From NCBI GenBank assembly GCA_025041175.1, contig JAKCFJ010000006.1, forward strand, positions 62,001 through 126,000: a stretch of DNA of 64,000 bases, read 5' to 3'. Position 1 is the stretch's first letter; the number at the start of each line of letters is the position of its first letter. This DNA is from Halobacteriales archaeon YIM A00010. GTDB lineage: Archaea; Halobacteriota; Halobacteria; Halobacteriales; Haloarculaceae. This document shows, in pieces, positions 1 to 9,889 of the stretch. Both the position numbers and the translations under genes were made by a program. The notes beneath the pieces are model-generated. The model ran no database searches. It saw only the letters and a list, made by a program, of their open reading frames with translations, and was not told the DNA's origin.

Positions 1-2526
1 GTGAATCGTCTCTGCATCAAGGACACGCTGGCCGAGCGAACGCTGGGCGTCGAGTCCAGCGAGGTCGACGTAGACGGGGATGAGTTGCTCGCGAATCGTC
101 TTGCCGGTTGCATCTTCGAAGGCGACTTTGTAGACGAATGTGATGCCAGGTTGGTCGACAAATGGCAGAAGCTTCATTCCGGTCTTCCCCGCGCGCTGTT
201 CCTGCTGGAGAACCAGATCACGGAGGTCCTGTAGAACATCCGCGTCCGGAGAGAGGTACTCGATTCCGTCGTGATCGATGGCGAAATCGCGGCTGAAGGT
301 GAACGGACCCAGCGTCTCAGGCTGTCCACTGTCAGTCACTTCAGGTGGGACTTCTGCCTCGTACAGCTGGCTTCCGCGTTTCTCGACAGAGCCCTCGAAC
401 GCCTCGATAGCTCGGGTGAAGAACTCCCGGATCTCCTGTTCACTTCCGAAAACGTCCTCTGAGTCGTCGACGATCGATTGAATCTCTTGTCGACTCTCGG
501 CGTCGAATGTACTGCAGTCGATGAGACTCCGTTCGTACCACTCGAGGAGTGTCTGTTCACGCTCTTCCATTAACTCCTCAAGTTCCTCTTTCGTGGCCGA
601 GGCTGGTTCCTGGTTCTGAACGGATTTCATCAGGAGGGAGTCGATGTTGACGTCGTCCAGCATCCCGAGGACGTCCGCCGTCGCGCCGACTTTCGATCGG
701 ATCTCCTCGACCTTGTCCTGGAGTAGCTCGAAAATTTCGGACTCTCGTGTGCCATCGAACTGGAAGTTCCATACCTTGACCTCCTTATCCTGGCCGTAGC
801 GATGGATCCGACCGATACGCTGTTCGAGACGGTTCGGATTCCACGGGAGTTCGTAGTTGACCATGATGTGGCAGCTGTGCTGGAGGTCGATACCCTCACT
901 AGCTGCATCCGTCGCCATTAGTAGTCGCGACTTCCCGTAGTTGAATTCGTCCTCAATCTGAGCTCGCTCGTCTTTGTTCACATCCCCGTGGATGGTCAAG
1001 ATCTCATCTGCCCATGGCTCGTCGGCGAAGAGATCAAGGAGATAGTCAAGCGTATCGCGGTACTCGGTGAACAAAATGAGCTTCTCGTCTGGGTGCTCCT
1101 CGAAGAGCTGTTCGATGTAGCGCTTGACTTTCCGGGCTTTGGTATCGACCGGGAGGTCCTTGGCCATCGTAACGAGTTCCTGCAGCGTGTCGATTTCCTT
1201 CTGGAGTGCTTCGTCACCCTGGGCGACCGTGAGCCGTTCGAGTTCCTGCTCCGCCTGTTCACGGTCAGTGTCCTCCAGGTCCTCGCCTTCGAGGTAGGCC
1301 GTCGCATCGGTCGAGAGACCTCGCTCGTCGGGTTCAAGCAGCCCGTGAAGGCGTCGTCGGAGTGTCTCTCGAATCGCGCCTACGCTGCTCACAAGCCGCT
1401 TTTGCATGAGCGCCATCGCGAAGCCGACAGCGGGCTCGTTCAATTGGTCAGATCGGTTGTAGACCTTGCGGACGTACTCGGTTACGCGCTCGTACAGTTG
1501 CTCCTCTGCAGGAGACATCGAGACGGTGGCCGTCTGGACATCTCGTTCGGGGAAGATGCGCTCCCCGTTATCGTCGTAGATGGTCTCCTTCCCGCGCCGG
1601 ATCATGACGCGGTTCACCGTCTCCCGAGTGAGATCCTGGTCCTCAGCGACGAGGAACGGGTCGATGTAGCTGACCAGCGACCGGAACGCCTCCCCCTTGC
1701 CGTCGTGCGGCGTCGCACTCAGTAACAGCAGGGATTCAGAGTGATTGGCGACGCGTTCGGCCATAAGCGAGGTTTTGCTGGGGGACTCGCCCCGCTTGCT
1801 GGCCTTGTGAGCTTCGTCGATGACGGCGACGTCCCAGAAGGCATCCTCGATCTCAGACTGGAACTCGTCTTGACGGAGGAACGCCATGCTGGTGACCAGA
1901 CGAAGTCCTTCCTGATCCCAGATGTTCGCTTCCTCGCCAAGTCGTCGACGTTCGGCGTCGACCCACTGGCGGTCTGCCACCGTGAGGTCGATATCGAAGA
2001 ACCGCTCCATATCCCGGATCCACTTCTTCTGGAGGTGCGCGGGAACGAGGAAGAGGACGCTGTTGGCTCGATTTCGGGCTTCGAGTTCTTTGAGGATGAG
2101 CCCCGCCTCGATGGTCTTCCCCAGACCGACGTCGTCGGCGATGAGTGCTCGCTGGCGAAGCTTCTGCATCACCTGGTTCACACAGGCGAGCTGATAGGGT
2201 TCGAGGCGTACGAGCGAGTTCGAGATGCTCAGGAGCTGCCCCTGCTCGTGGGCCATCTTGAGCTGGAGTGCTTCTGTTCGGAGGTCGAACCACTCCGACG
2301 AGACTGCTTCGTACCGGGGGTGGAGATCGGTCACCTGGTCTTTGAGGGTATCGAGTGCATCTCTGCTTGGTTCGACGGAGACATGGTCAAGACAGACCGT
2401 CTTTGCACAGTCACCCTCGACGTACGCACGCAGGTATGGTAGGTCGCCAACCTCGTAAGTTCGAATGACTTCAGCTGTCTTGCCGTTAAGCTTGACTCGG
2501 TCACCCGGTTCGAATTCTGTGCTCAT
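1..2526 (-). CDS. brxHII: BrxHII, SNF2/DEAH-type helicase of BREX type 5 (3' end beyond window)
   Basis: Superfamily 2 DNA helicase/ATPase. Reading the minus strand from ATG at 2526, the frame stays open to the window edge, giving about 842 residues without the C-terminus. Motifs seen in order: Walker A DDVGLGKT near residue 131-138, DEAH at about 237-240, SATP (motif III), then the second RecA lobe with TEYRDTLDYL, ATDAASEGIDLQ and QRIGRIHRYGQ. This is the SNF2-like layout of BrxHII and of the related DISARM helicase DrmD. It stands 15 bp downstream of pglX on the same strand, so the two are probably co-transcribed. Type 5 BREX is the type that combines brxHII with two brxC genes, matching the rest of the locus. 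The helicase family is certain; the BrxHII name rests on context. Confidence 0.9.
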   Translation of the reverse strand, partial: MSTEFEPGDRVKLNGKTAEVIRTYEVGDLPYLRAYVEGDCAKTVCLDHVSVEPSRDALDTLKDQVTDLHPRYEAVSSEWFDLRTEALQLKMAHEQGQLLSISNSLVRLEPYQLACVNQVMQKLRQRALIADDVGLGKTIEAGLILKELEARNRANSVLFLVPAHLQKKWIRDMERFFDIDLTVADRQWVDAERRRLGEEANIWDQEGLRLVTSMAFLRQDEFQSEIEDAFWDVAVIDEAHKASKRGESPSKTSLMAERVANHSESLLLLSATPHDGKGEAFRSLVSYIDPFLVAEDQDLTRETVNRVMIRRGKETIYDDNGERIFPERDVQTATVSMSPAEEQLYERVTEYVRKVYNRSDQLNEPAVGFAMALMQKRLVSSVGAIRETLRRRLHGLLEPDERGLSTDATAYLEGEDLEDTDREQAEQELERLTVAQGDEALQKEIDTLQELVTMAKDLPVDTKARKVKRYIEQLFEEHPDEKLILFTEYRDTLDYLLDLFADEPWADEILTIHGDVNKDERAQIEDEFNYGKSRLLMATDAASEGIDLQHSCHIMVNYELPWNPNRLEQRIGRIHRYGQDKEVKVWNFQFDGTRESEIFELLQDKVEEIRSKVGATADVLGMLDDVNIDSLLMKSVQNQEPASATKEELEELMEEREQTLLEWYERSLIDCSTFDAESRQEIQSIVDDSEDVFGSEQEIREFFTRAIEAFEGSVEKRGSQLYEAEVPPEVTDSGQPETLGPFTFSRDFAIDHDGIEYLSPDADVLQDLRDLVLQQEQRAGKTGMKLLPFVDQPGITFVYKVAFEDATGKTIREQLIPVYVDLAGLDAQRSLGQRVLDAETIH

Positions 2527-2541
2527 CGATGATATAGTGAG

Positions 2542-5500
2542 TTAGTTGACAACCTTGTCTTCTACAATCTCCGGGACAATCTTCTTCTCAGCAAGAGGCA
2601 AGATATTGATCGCTACGCCGTGCTTTTTGACAGGGTCGTACCCCGATGTTAGCACCTCGGCGAGCGCTCGCTCTTGCCAGTCGGAAGGTATTGCCTTTGA
2701 GAGCTCGTTGCACTTCTCCCTGATTTCCTCACCTAGTTCTACGTCATCATCAGTTTCGGCAGCTAACTCAGCGAGAAGTTTAATTTCCCCTTCAAGTCCC
2801 CCACGAGGTTCACCGTTATCGAGGTAATCCTCTCCTTTGCTGAAGTAGTAATTCATGAAGAATATTCCATTACTGCCGTAATGAGTTGAGCCTACAAGAT
2901 CGTCGAAGTATGGGAAGAGGTCGTACAGGTGAGCCTCAATAGGTTGATCTGCATCTTCGCTATACGCCATACATGCGGTTTCGAGATCTTGCAGTGCATC
3001 GATCCACTCGTCCCTATTCTCATTCACTCGTTCAAGGAACGTAGGGCTAAACAGATCCTCGAATTCCTCGGTATCCATCTCATTAACAAGTTGATCAAGC
3101 GTTTCTAGTCTTTCTTCTGTCCGGTTACGGAACTCTGCGACCTTTGGAGTCAGCTCCTCTGCGAGATTCTGCACCTCATCATCCCAGTCCCGAGGATGTT
3201 CAGAACTCAATTCCAGGGCCGCTTCCTGGAACTTATCAATCTGAGCGAGAGCACTTTCATAGCGTTCGTACTCTTCTGCGGCCTCTACTTGTTCTGTAGT
3301 TGAAAGCGATCCATCGGATCGCCGCTGATTGGCGGCGTTTTGTCGCTTTCGATATTCATTCTTCAATGGTTCCAGATATCTTGACTCAATCCGGTCGAAT
3401 AGACTAGCATCAAGTTGCCGGTAATCAACCAAACAGGCAAATCCCTCGCCTGTAGGGTCTGATACGAGCCGTTCAGTTGTTAGTCGCCACAGGACCGGTG
3501 TGTTTTCGAACCGACTGAGGTGATACTCAAGGAGGTCATCCTCAACCCACGCTTGTATATTGGGATAGGCTCCAGACTCTGGTTGCTGGTCTCCAAGTTT
3601 TTGATCAGCCTCTGCCAGCCGATCCTGAGCATACTCACCAAAAATCTGGATGAATTCATCTTCTATTCGGTCGATTAAATTCATCTCCTGGTCTGATTCA
3701 AATGTCAATGGAACTACGCCATCTTCATCTTTATTGACAATATCAATGATAACATGAAGGAGGAGATCTTTGATTAGGTTCCCAAAGTTTTCCGGTGGTT
3801 CTGTAATGGAACTTGGGTCAAATTCTCGAGATTCGTATGGATCTTGATTAGTTCTCAACTGAATTTCGGTGAGTATTTTCTCCTCTGTATTAGAGTCTAT
3901 GTCAAAGAAATCTATCAGCGTCTGATCAATCTCACTCGCCGCGTTTTCAAGCGCCAGCTGTAATTCTTCTTGATAGCGAGCAGCATGCACTCCTAATTCA
4001 TCCAAACTGTTCGATGAGTCACCACTATTTTTTGGACTGGGAAGTGATTTTCCTTCTAGCGTATCCTGATGTGGATGATCGTACCAAAATCCTGTCTGGT
4101 ACCCTTCGAGAACATCTAATAGCATTGGACAGGTGTAGTATGGAGATTTAAAATCATATTTCCGCATAGCTAATAATACATTGAGCAATTGTTTGGAATG
4201 TTCTTCTAAAATAGATAATTCTGAAAGCTGTTCAAACCAAGGCACTCTTGAAATCTCCCCCACATTCCAATGACGACCCGTCGTTTGCGCAATCATCAAA
4301 TAGGTGAATAAATGACTATTGGCATACGCTAGAACATTCCACGGGTTTTCTTCTGGGATGAATACCATCCCAGTATCACTAAAGATCGAATTTTTATTTA
4401 GATAGCCAAAACGCCGACCTCCTTCTTTAATTCGGTTAAATGCTAACGCTTCGTTAAAATAGTATCTCTCATTACGTAAATATGATCCTTTGAAACGACG
4501 AACTTCAGTTCCATTATCACCCCAACCAACCACACTATTTATTCTAGGAATGATCCACGCATCTACTCCTCCTTTAGCGAATGGAACCCAGTGATCAGTT
4601 TCAACCTCCCAAAACTGCCTTGTGAAACGGTTATCATAACCAGTTTGCATACCGACTTTAGCAACGCCTAGGCTATCTCTTTCTACTCTGCCATTATCTG
4701 CGTCAAATACTGTCTTAGATTCATAAAGTGATCGGAGTTCAAGAGGTACCCAGTACGACATTGCAGAGCCGGGGATTTTTGAGAATTCTGACAATTGGCG
4801 TTCGTATCTTCTTTGAATCCCATCATCGTCAATCGGATTTTCATATGCGGCTTGTAGGAATTTCTCTTCTTTCTTCTCCCGGCTTATGTCATGGAGGCGG
4901 TAGAATTCGGCGAGGGAGTCATCTCCTTGAGTTTCTCCAGATCGAACAATTGTACCGACTGTTCTCACGGTCGCATTATCCAGAACTCCCATCCCGTATT
5001 CGGCCAGAAAGTCAAATGCACCCCGGTCTCCAACGAAGTCTTCACGGAATTGTTCGAATGTCCGCTTAAACATAAATGTACGTGGAATTAACATTCCAAT
5101 TCTGCCAGCTGGTCGTACTAAGTTCTCACAAACCTCAAAGAAATTAATATAGAATTCAGCATTATACTTATACTTGCTTTCGACATACTCTTGGACCGAA
5201 TCTGGCATTCTATTGCGAGACCCATATGGCGGATTCATTAATGCAACATCATAATCTTGTGACAAAATGACAAGAACCTTAAGAAAGCTCTTCAGGTCCT
5301 GAGCTAAGAATGATTCCCCATTTCGATGTTCATCTACTTCTCGATGAAGATTTTTCAAAAAGTTATTAAGACTACCAGGGCCAGAAATAGATTCCATCAA
5401 AGTCGGCTGTTCTTCCATCGTAAACTCATCTGCTAGGGTACCTCTCACATCCAGAAGTGATCCGAGACCCTGCACATTCTCGAACGCACCTAGAATCTCT

Positions 5501-6783
5501 TCAAGAGCTCTACGAACTTCTGGTTGGTCGCCGGCTACTTCATCGAAAACTTCTGATGCCGCTTCCACGTTAGCGATCTTGGCGTCAGCACAAACAATGC
5601 CGACCTCTGGCATCTCAAAATCGTCTTTACCTTCTTCTTCTGACCGTCCACGAGCTTTGAGGTAGAGATTGAATGCTGCTAGCTGACAGGCTCGTAGGTC
5701 AAGGTCAATACCGTATAGATTGTGTCGAAGAATCTTCTTAGGAATTTCTGTACGGTCCAGGTTCGGACACTCACGGCGCCAGATTCGTTCAAGAACATCA
5801 AATGCATACAATAAGAAGTGCCCACTACCACAAGCGGGGTCAATTACCCGTATCTCTTTTGGCTCATCAAAGTCTGGAGCTTCGCCTTCCTCTTCCGTGG
5901 GAACGAGATAAGTGCTGAAATCGGCCAGAGATTGCGTTTTGTTAGGAGAGATATCTCTGAATTTCCGTTTTTTTGTTGGGTAGTGCTGCTGTTCTTCGAT
6001 TGTAGATAGTAGCTCACCTTTGGATTCAAGATACATTTTGGTGAGGCTGTTATCGGTGAGCATCCGAACAACCCAATGTGGTGTGTAAAACTGGTTTGCT
6101 GGTGGAACGTCCGCCGGGGCTAAGCCTTCCCGGTCACCTTTACGGCGGAGATCGTCAAGTTTTGAGGCGTTGTAGTACTCATATACCCAGCCGAGGACAT
6201 CATCTGCACGCCATACTTCATCAGGAATGTCATCGAGCTTCCGACAAAGTTCTTCGAAAATATCGACATCAGGATAAATGATGCTGTAAGGCGACTCGGG
6301 ATCAAAGAGAATCTCAATTTCGTCAGTTAGGTTAACACAGGCCTTGTCATATGCCTCAATCTTGGCCTCATCAGGGCCAAGGTACTGTTCATTTTCCAAT
6401 TTTTCAGCCGCCGGAGTGGTACCAGAATCACCGAACTGTGTGACAGGCCGATCGATGAACCCACGCACTTCCATACAGCGGAGGGAAGTAAGACGATTGA
6501 CGATCGTATATCCAACCCCCATCACGTATCGCTCGAATTTCTCCTCCCAGGATTTATTGTCATCCTCGCGCTCAACTGCCTTGACGATCTCTGCTCGGGT
6601 ATCCGCTTCCTCACCAATGAGGTCCTCGCCACCCTTCTCATTGTTCAACTCGTAGGTATGCTCGAGTTGGTACTCGATATCCGCCTCGACATTATCTCGA
6701 AGTTCGGTGACGATGGCTTCGAGGTGTTCGCGCTCTGACTTATCCAGCTGGGACTTCGTCGGAAGAGAAGATTGACCTGACAT
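2542..6783 (-). CDS. pglX: PglX, BREX N6-adenine DNA methyltransferase
   Basis: Large SAM-dependent methyltransferase of about 1413 residues that marks host DNA in BREX so that it escapes exclusion. SAM-binding motif I DPACGSGHFLL lies at about residues 315-325 and catalytic motif IV NPPY at about 517-520. A long C-terminal half, about 900 residues, carries the target-recognition and helical regions usual for PglX. The frame is open 63 codons further upstream, but ATG at 6783 (MSGQSSLPTK) is chosen because the residues before it do not look like PglX and that DNA reads as a pglZ remnant on the other strand. The middle of the gene (about 3.7-6.0 kb) is visibly AT-richer than its ends, as expected if the recognition segment has been exchanged by recombination. 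Confidence 0.93.
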   Translation of the reverse strand: MSGQSSLPTKSQLDKSEREHLEAIVTELRDNVEADIEYQLEHTYELNNEKGGEDLIGEEADTRAEIVKAVEREDDNKSWEEKFERYVMGVGYTIVNRLTSLRCMEVRGFIDRPVTQFGDSGTTPAAEKLENEQYLGPDEAKIEAYDKACVNLTDEIEILFDPESPYSIIYPDVDIFEELCRKLDDIPDEVWRADDVLGWVYEYYNASKLDDLRRKGDREGLAPADVPPANQFYTPHWVVRMLTDNSLTKMYLESKGELLSTIEEQQHYPTKKRKFRDISPNKTQSLADFSTYLVPTEEEGEAPDFDEPKEIRVIDPACGSGHFLLYAFDVLERIWRRECPNLDRTEIPKKILRHNLYGIDLDLRACQLAAFNLYLKARGRSEEEGKDDFEMPEVGIVCADAKIANVEAASEVFDEVAGDQPEVRRALEEILGAFENVQGLGSLLDVRGTLADEFTMEEQPTLMESISGPGSLNNFLKNLHREVDEHRNGESFLAQDLKSFLKVLVILSQDYDVALMNPPYGSRNRMPDSVQEYVESKYKYNAEFYINFFEVCENLVRPAGRIGMLIPRTFMFKRTFEQFREDFVGDRGAFDFLAEYGMGVLDNATVRTVGTIVRSGETQGDDSLAEFYRLHDISREKKEEKFLQAAYENPIDDDGIQRRYERQLSEFSKIPGSAMSYWVPLELRSLYESKTVFDADNGRVERDSLGVAKVGMQTGYDNRFTRQFWEVETDHWVPFAKGGVDAWIIPRINSVVGWGDNGTEVRRFKGSYLRNERYYFNEALAFNRIKEGGRRFGYLNKNSIFSDTGMVFIPEENPWNVLAYANSHLFTYLMIAQTTGRHWNVGEISRVPWFEQLSELSILEEHSKQLLNVLLAMRKYDFKSPYYTCPMLLDVLEGYQTGFWYDHPHQDTLEGKSLPSPKNSGDSSNSLDELGVHAARYQEELQLALENAASEIDQTLIDFFDIDSNTEEKILTEIQLRTNQDPYESREFDPSSITEPPENFGNLIKDLLLHVIIDIVNKDEDGVVPLTFESDQEMNLIDRIEDEFIQIFGEYAQDRLAEADQKLGDQQPESGAYPNIQAWVEDDLLEYHLSRFENTPVLWRLTTERLVSDPTGEGFACLVDYRQLDASLFDRIESRYLEPLKNEYRKRQNAANQRRSDGSLSTTEQVEAAEEYERYESALAQIDKFQEAALELSSEHPRDWDDEVQNLAEELTPKVAEFRNRTEERLETLDQLVNEMDTEEFEDLFSPTFLERVNENRDEWIDALQDLETACMAYSEDADQPIEAHLYDLFPYFDDLVGSTHYGSNGIFFMNYYFSKGEDYLDNGEPRGGLEGEIKLLAELAAETDDDVELGEEIREKCNELSKAIPSDWQERALAEVLTSGYDPVKKHGVAINILPLAEKKIVPEIVEDKVVN

Positions 6784-6820
6784 AGTATGCCGTTCTTGTC
6801 TTCTATGTAAAAACGAGTCT

Positions 6821-6844
6821 ACATCAAAGTTCCCTTGACGTCCG
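6821..6844 (+). repeat. Promoter-proximal repeat, copy 1
   Basis: A 24-base stretch whose core is ACATCAAAGTTCCCTTG. It recurs at 9985-10008 in the same orientation with one mismatch, 61 bp before brxA. Here it lies 11 bp upstream of the pglZ remnant, so both copies stand before the first gene of a brx-type transcription unit. It may be a promoter or operator of BREX. Confidence 0.6.
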
Positions 6845-6854
6845 TTGACCTGCT

Positions 6855-7026
6855 CTGAAATCACAAGAATTTCAAAGACTAATTCCCCGACGAACACACA
6901 GAGGCGGTTCAGTTTGTCTGGTGGGATGATGGGGGGCATTTCCGTAAAATCGTCTCTGCTACAGCAGATCAAATAGGCGTCAGGTTCTCTGAAGCAGAAC
7001 GGCCCCCACTTGAGCTACGAAAAATA
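6855..7026 (+). pseudogene. 5' remnant of a second, divergent pglZ
   Basis: Reading plus from 6883 gives FPDEHTEAVQFVWWDDGGHF and, further on, ADQIGVRFSEAERPPLELR. These line up without gaps with residues about 20-66 of the intact PglZ at 18827 (FPDEHATAVRVVWWDEGGHL and ADQIGVGFSAAERFPLELR). Upstream, CTG AAA TCA CAA at 6855 resembles the first codons of pglZ (ATG AAA TCG CAA). About 30 bp are missing after it, and TAA at 6880-6882 stands where the intact gene has GAA. Similarity ends near 7026. The many silent differences from the intact copy show that it came from a related but different BREX locus. Confidence 0.85.
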
Positions 7027-7044
7027 CAGTCATCCTCTTACTCG

Positions 7045-9336
7045 TTATCCGTTCATCACTTTTCCAAGTCGGTTGATGTCCTCCAACAAGTCGGTTTCAA
7101 GTTGCTCAATGTCGGGCTGTTCATCCATTAGGGAATCGCATACGAGAGTGTCGAGTTTCCTCCTAGGACTGTCCTCATCATCAAGAGCTTCTTCCAGTTG
7201 GTGACGGAATAGGTCCCATTCAACACCCGCTACCTCATCGTAGGCGTCAATCATCCCGTCAACCTGCTCTCGCGTAAGCTTCGATGGGTCAAGAACCGTG
7301 ACACGGCGCAACTGCCGAGTCTTGTACTTCCCACGTGCACCTCGAACCTCCGCTCGATAGCCGAATAGGGGAACGAATCCGAGTGAGGAGTTCAACCAGG
7401 CAGCAACTACCTTACCGGCCTCTCGCGGAGTGACGGATTCCCCATCTGTGGTTTCGAGTTCAGGAATATCCACAGGGAACCAGACCGAGCCTGTTGCGGG
7501 CTGTTCTGGCGCAGTTGCGGTGATCCTCATCGAGTGGTAGAAGTCCCCACCTTCAGTAACCAGCAAGCTCCCAGTCTTGTAGTTGAACGGTTCTGTTACC
7601 TTCAGATTCGTATCTTCGTAAACCCACTGTACATCATCCTCCTCGAGTTTCATCTTGTTGATGGTACTGGTGTTGACGGTCCAATCTGCCTCTCCATCAG
7701 GCTCGTCATCCACAACTTGATAGCCAGCAGGCTTGATATTTTTCAGGAACAGGTGAACATCAGCAAAGTCATCAAGCTTCGAGGTTACGTTGTCCAGATT
7801 TACTCCGTAGGGCGCTTCTTGCGAAGAGAGAATCCCTTCAAGCGAGAGCATCAGACGAACAAGGTCTGGTTCTCGATAGGCGGCGTAGCGATACCAGTTA
7901 TCGGTGTGGTTGTTCAGGAAGGCGGCAGGGAAGGACTTGGATGCCCCTAACTTTGTCATACCACTGAACAAATTTAGGGCGTTGGGCTCCCGAATCGAGA
8001 TGTTAGACTTCTCCGTTCGGTTCAACTTCTGCGCTATCTCCCTCGCCTGAGCAAAGTCAATATCCTTGTCAACGTGCGTAACGACGGTTCCCCTACCGTT
8101 CGACTCTCCGTCTCCCAGTTTGCGGGCCACTATCTGAATTTCCCGAAGGGCCGTATCTTCCGACCAAGCCGGTAAACCCGGTCCCCACGAGACCAGCATA
8201 TGCTCAACGTGATAGTTCTCTGCCAGCATTTCACGGACTGCATCCCACGAATAGCGATTTACGATGGCTGTGGGGAGGACAAGTGCGAGACGTCCGCCCT
8301 CTTTGAGATGTTGATGACCAAGTAGAACGAAAGGTGCGGCTAACCCAGTCTGCCCAGTCATATCCTCGTTGTGAGCGCGGGCGTACTCATTGACCTTTGA
8401 CATATTGAGGATCTCAGTCGCTCGGTCTTTACGAGTGAAGGGAGGGTTCATAATGACAACATCATAGTCTTTGTCAACCCGAATTTCTTCCCTTTCAGCA
8501 GACACTTCCATCGACTGCTTGCCCGGTCCAATCGAATCCCCCTCCATTCGTTGTTGGACTTGGAGGGAGTTGGAGTGGGGATTCAGTAGGTCGAGTGAAC
8601 CGAGTCGAGGTGATGTGTTCGCTGGATCTGAGACAGGGACGTGGTACACTCCACTACTTCGGAACTGTCCCCGTGGCCTCTGCATTGCCAGATTCACGAT
8701 GGTTAGGTGAGCGGCGTAACTCATCGCGTCAAGGCCAGTCAAGTCCTCCTCAATGAACCGGCGGTGAATATCATCTAGTGAGTCTATATCGTTATCCTCC
8801 TCGATGGCGTCCGGCAAAGCGAGTGACAATTTTCTCCCGTATGAGCTGTTCGGGAGAGTCCCCGACCCACAGGCGAAGTCAGCCACCTTGTCGTCCCACT
8901 TCTCTACTGCCAGCCACGCAAGAAGATCGGACGACGGGATGCGCGTGTAGTAAGTTGCGAAGTTCTTGGCGAGCGTTTTTCCGAGAGCCGAGTGATAGAT
9001 GCGGCCCGAAAGGTCCTGTTGTAGCAGGCCCGACCGGGAGACAACATACTGAGCGGCGTCGTATATTTCTTCGAGAGCTGTTTCGGAGTCCTGTCCTGTG
9101 GGGAGGATATCCAGTACGTTAATGGCGTGGAGGAAGATATTTTCATAATTGATCTGATATGCTTCCTCGAATGCGGTGGTCATCGCCTCCCGCCAAGACC
9201 CTTCAGACCGCTTCAGCCGCCTGAGGCTATCAAGGTCTTCCGACTGACGAAGCACACCGTAGAAACTGGTCGCGTCGAACAGAATCAGACCGCCGCTGGT
9301 CAAATTCTCTCGAACGCTATCGTCATTATTCGACAC
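7045..9336 (-). CDS. N6-adenine DNA methyltransferase of nested restriction-modification unit
   Basis: DNA methyltransferase of about 763 residues. SAM motif I ADFACGSGT lies at about residues 152-160 and catalytic motif IV NPPF at about 297-300. The N-terminal helical region and the long C-terminal part with a probable recognition domain resemble type I HsdM or type IIG enzymes. GTG at 9336 is chosen as start; it overlaps the stop of the nuclease-like gene at 9326-9889 by 11 bp. An ATG further upstream would lie deep inside that gene. It is only distantly similar to the neighbouring PglX. Both genes of the pair run opposite to brxA and separate it from pglX, so they look like an inserted module. 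A role as an accessory BREX modification subunit cannot be excluded. Confidence 0.8.
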   Translation of the reverse strand: MSNNDDSVRENLTSGGLILFDATSFYGVLRQSEDLDSLRRLKRSEGSWREAMTTAFEEAYQINYENIFLHAINVLDILPTGQDSETALEEIYDAAQYVVSRSGLLQQDLSGRIYHSALGKTLAKNFATYYTRIPSSDLLAWLAVEKWDDKVADFACGSGTLPNSSYGRKLSLALPDAIEEDNDIDSLDDIHRRFIEEDLTGLDAMSYAAHLTIVNLAMQRPRGQFRSSGVYHVPVSDPANTSPRLGSLDLLNPHSNSLQVQQRMEGDSIGPGKQSMEVSAEREEIRVDKDYDVVIMNPPFTRKDRATEILNMSKVNEYARAHNEDMTGQTGLAAPFVLLGHQHLKEGGRLALVLPTAIVNRYSWDAVREMLAENYHVEHMLVSWGPGLPAWSEDTALREIQIVARKLGDGESNGRGTVVTHVDKDIDFAQAREIAQKLNRTEKSNISIREPNALNLFSGMTKLGASKSFPAAFLNNHTDNWYRYAAYREPDLVRLMLSLEGILSSQEAPYGVNLDNVTSKLDDFADVHLFLKNIKPAGYQVVDDEPDGEADWTVNTSTINKMKLEEDDVQWVYEDTNLKVTEPFNYKTGSLLVTEGGDFYHSMRITATAPEQPATGSVWFPVDIPELETTDGESVTPREAGKVVAAWLNSSLGFVPLFGYRAEVRGARGKYKTRQLRRVTVLDPSKLTREQVDGMIDAYDEVAGVEWDLFRHQLEEALDDEDSPRRKLDTLVCDSLMDEQPDIEQLETDLLEDINRLGKVMNG

Positions 9337-9889
9337 CCTCAAGCACCTCCTCAATATCAGCCGCAATAGAGTCGGCGTTCGGATGCCGAGCAAGGTGGGA
9401 GACGAACTGCTCAATGGAGTCGCTCACTCGCTCCACCGCTTCATCGAGTTCCTCCTCATCAAGCGCCTCACCTGCGTATCGGCTAATCAACTCTGGAAGT
9501 TCACTAATCCCCGTGCCCTCTATTCTAACGATCTCCTTGTCAGAGGACATCGACTGAATGAGCACTTCCAAGCTGGCATCCTTGAGTGCCTGTTTCACTT
9601 CAAGAGTAGAGGGCGCAACGAGTCCTCCTTCTGTGACTTCCGATGGGAAGATGACACCGAAGGTAATCTCACAAACTCCCTCATCAAGCCGGTCCCCTAT
9701 TTGCTCAACGAGTTCTTGCCGATTTCCTTCCTTCTTCATTTCGATGATCACACGAACACCTCGTTCAACGAGATATATGTCTGGTATATCTCCTTTTATT
9801 TGGACAAGTGATGCGTTCGACACCCCATATTCTCCAAGAATTTCAGAGAGGGCAACATTAGCGGTCTCCTCTCTCACTTTCTGCGACAT
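9326..9889 (-). CDS. PD-(D/E)XK nuclease-like protein paired with methyltransferase
   Basis: 187-residue protein starting at ATG 9889. Residues 35-52 read IPDIYLVERGVRVIIEMK, so D37, E50 and K52 form the D-x12-E-x-K core of PD-(D/E)XK nucleases. The C-terminal half is an acidic helical region, probably for contact with its partner. The stop overlaps the start of the methyltransferase gene by 11 bp, so the two are translationally coupled. Such a pairing suggests the restriction and modification subunits of one system. The protein is short for a complete type II enzyme and could be a non-cutting regulatory subunit or a truncated nuclease. Fold assignment is by eye. Confidence 0.6.
   Translation of the reverse strand: MSQKVREETANVALSEILGEYGVSNASLVQIKGDIPDIYLVERGVRVIIEMKKEGNRQELVEQIGDRLDEGVCEITFGVIFPSEVTEGGLVAPSTLEVKQALKDASLEVLIQSMSSDKEIVRIEGTGISELPELISRYAGEALDEEELDEAVERVSDSIEQFVSHLARHPNADSIAADIEEVLEGVE

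Noticed and set aside
1-2442. Several plus-strand open frames of 60-245 codons over the first 2.4 kb
   Set aside because: They are antisense to the continuous helicase frame, which has all motifs in order. Their translations show no domain.
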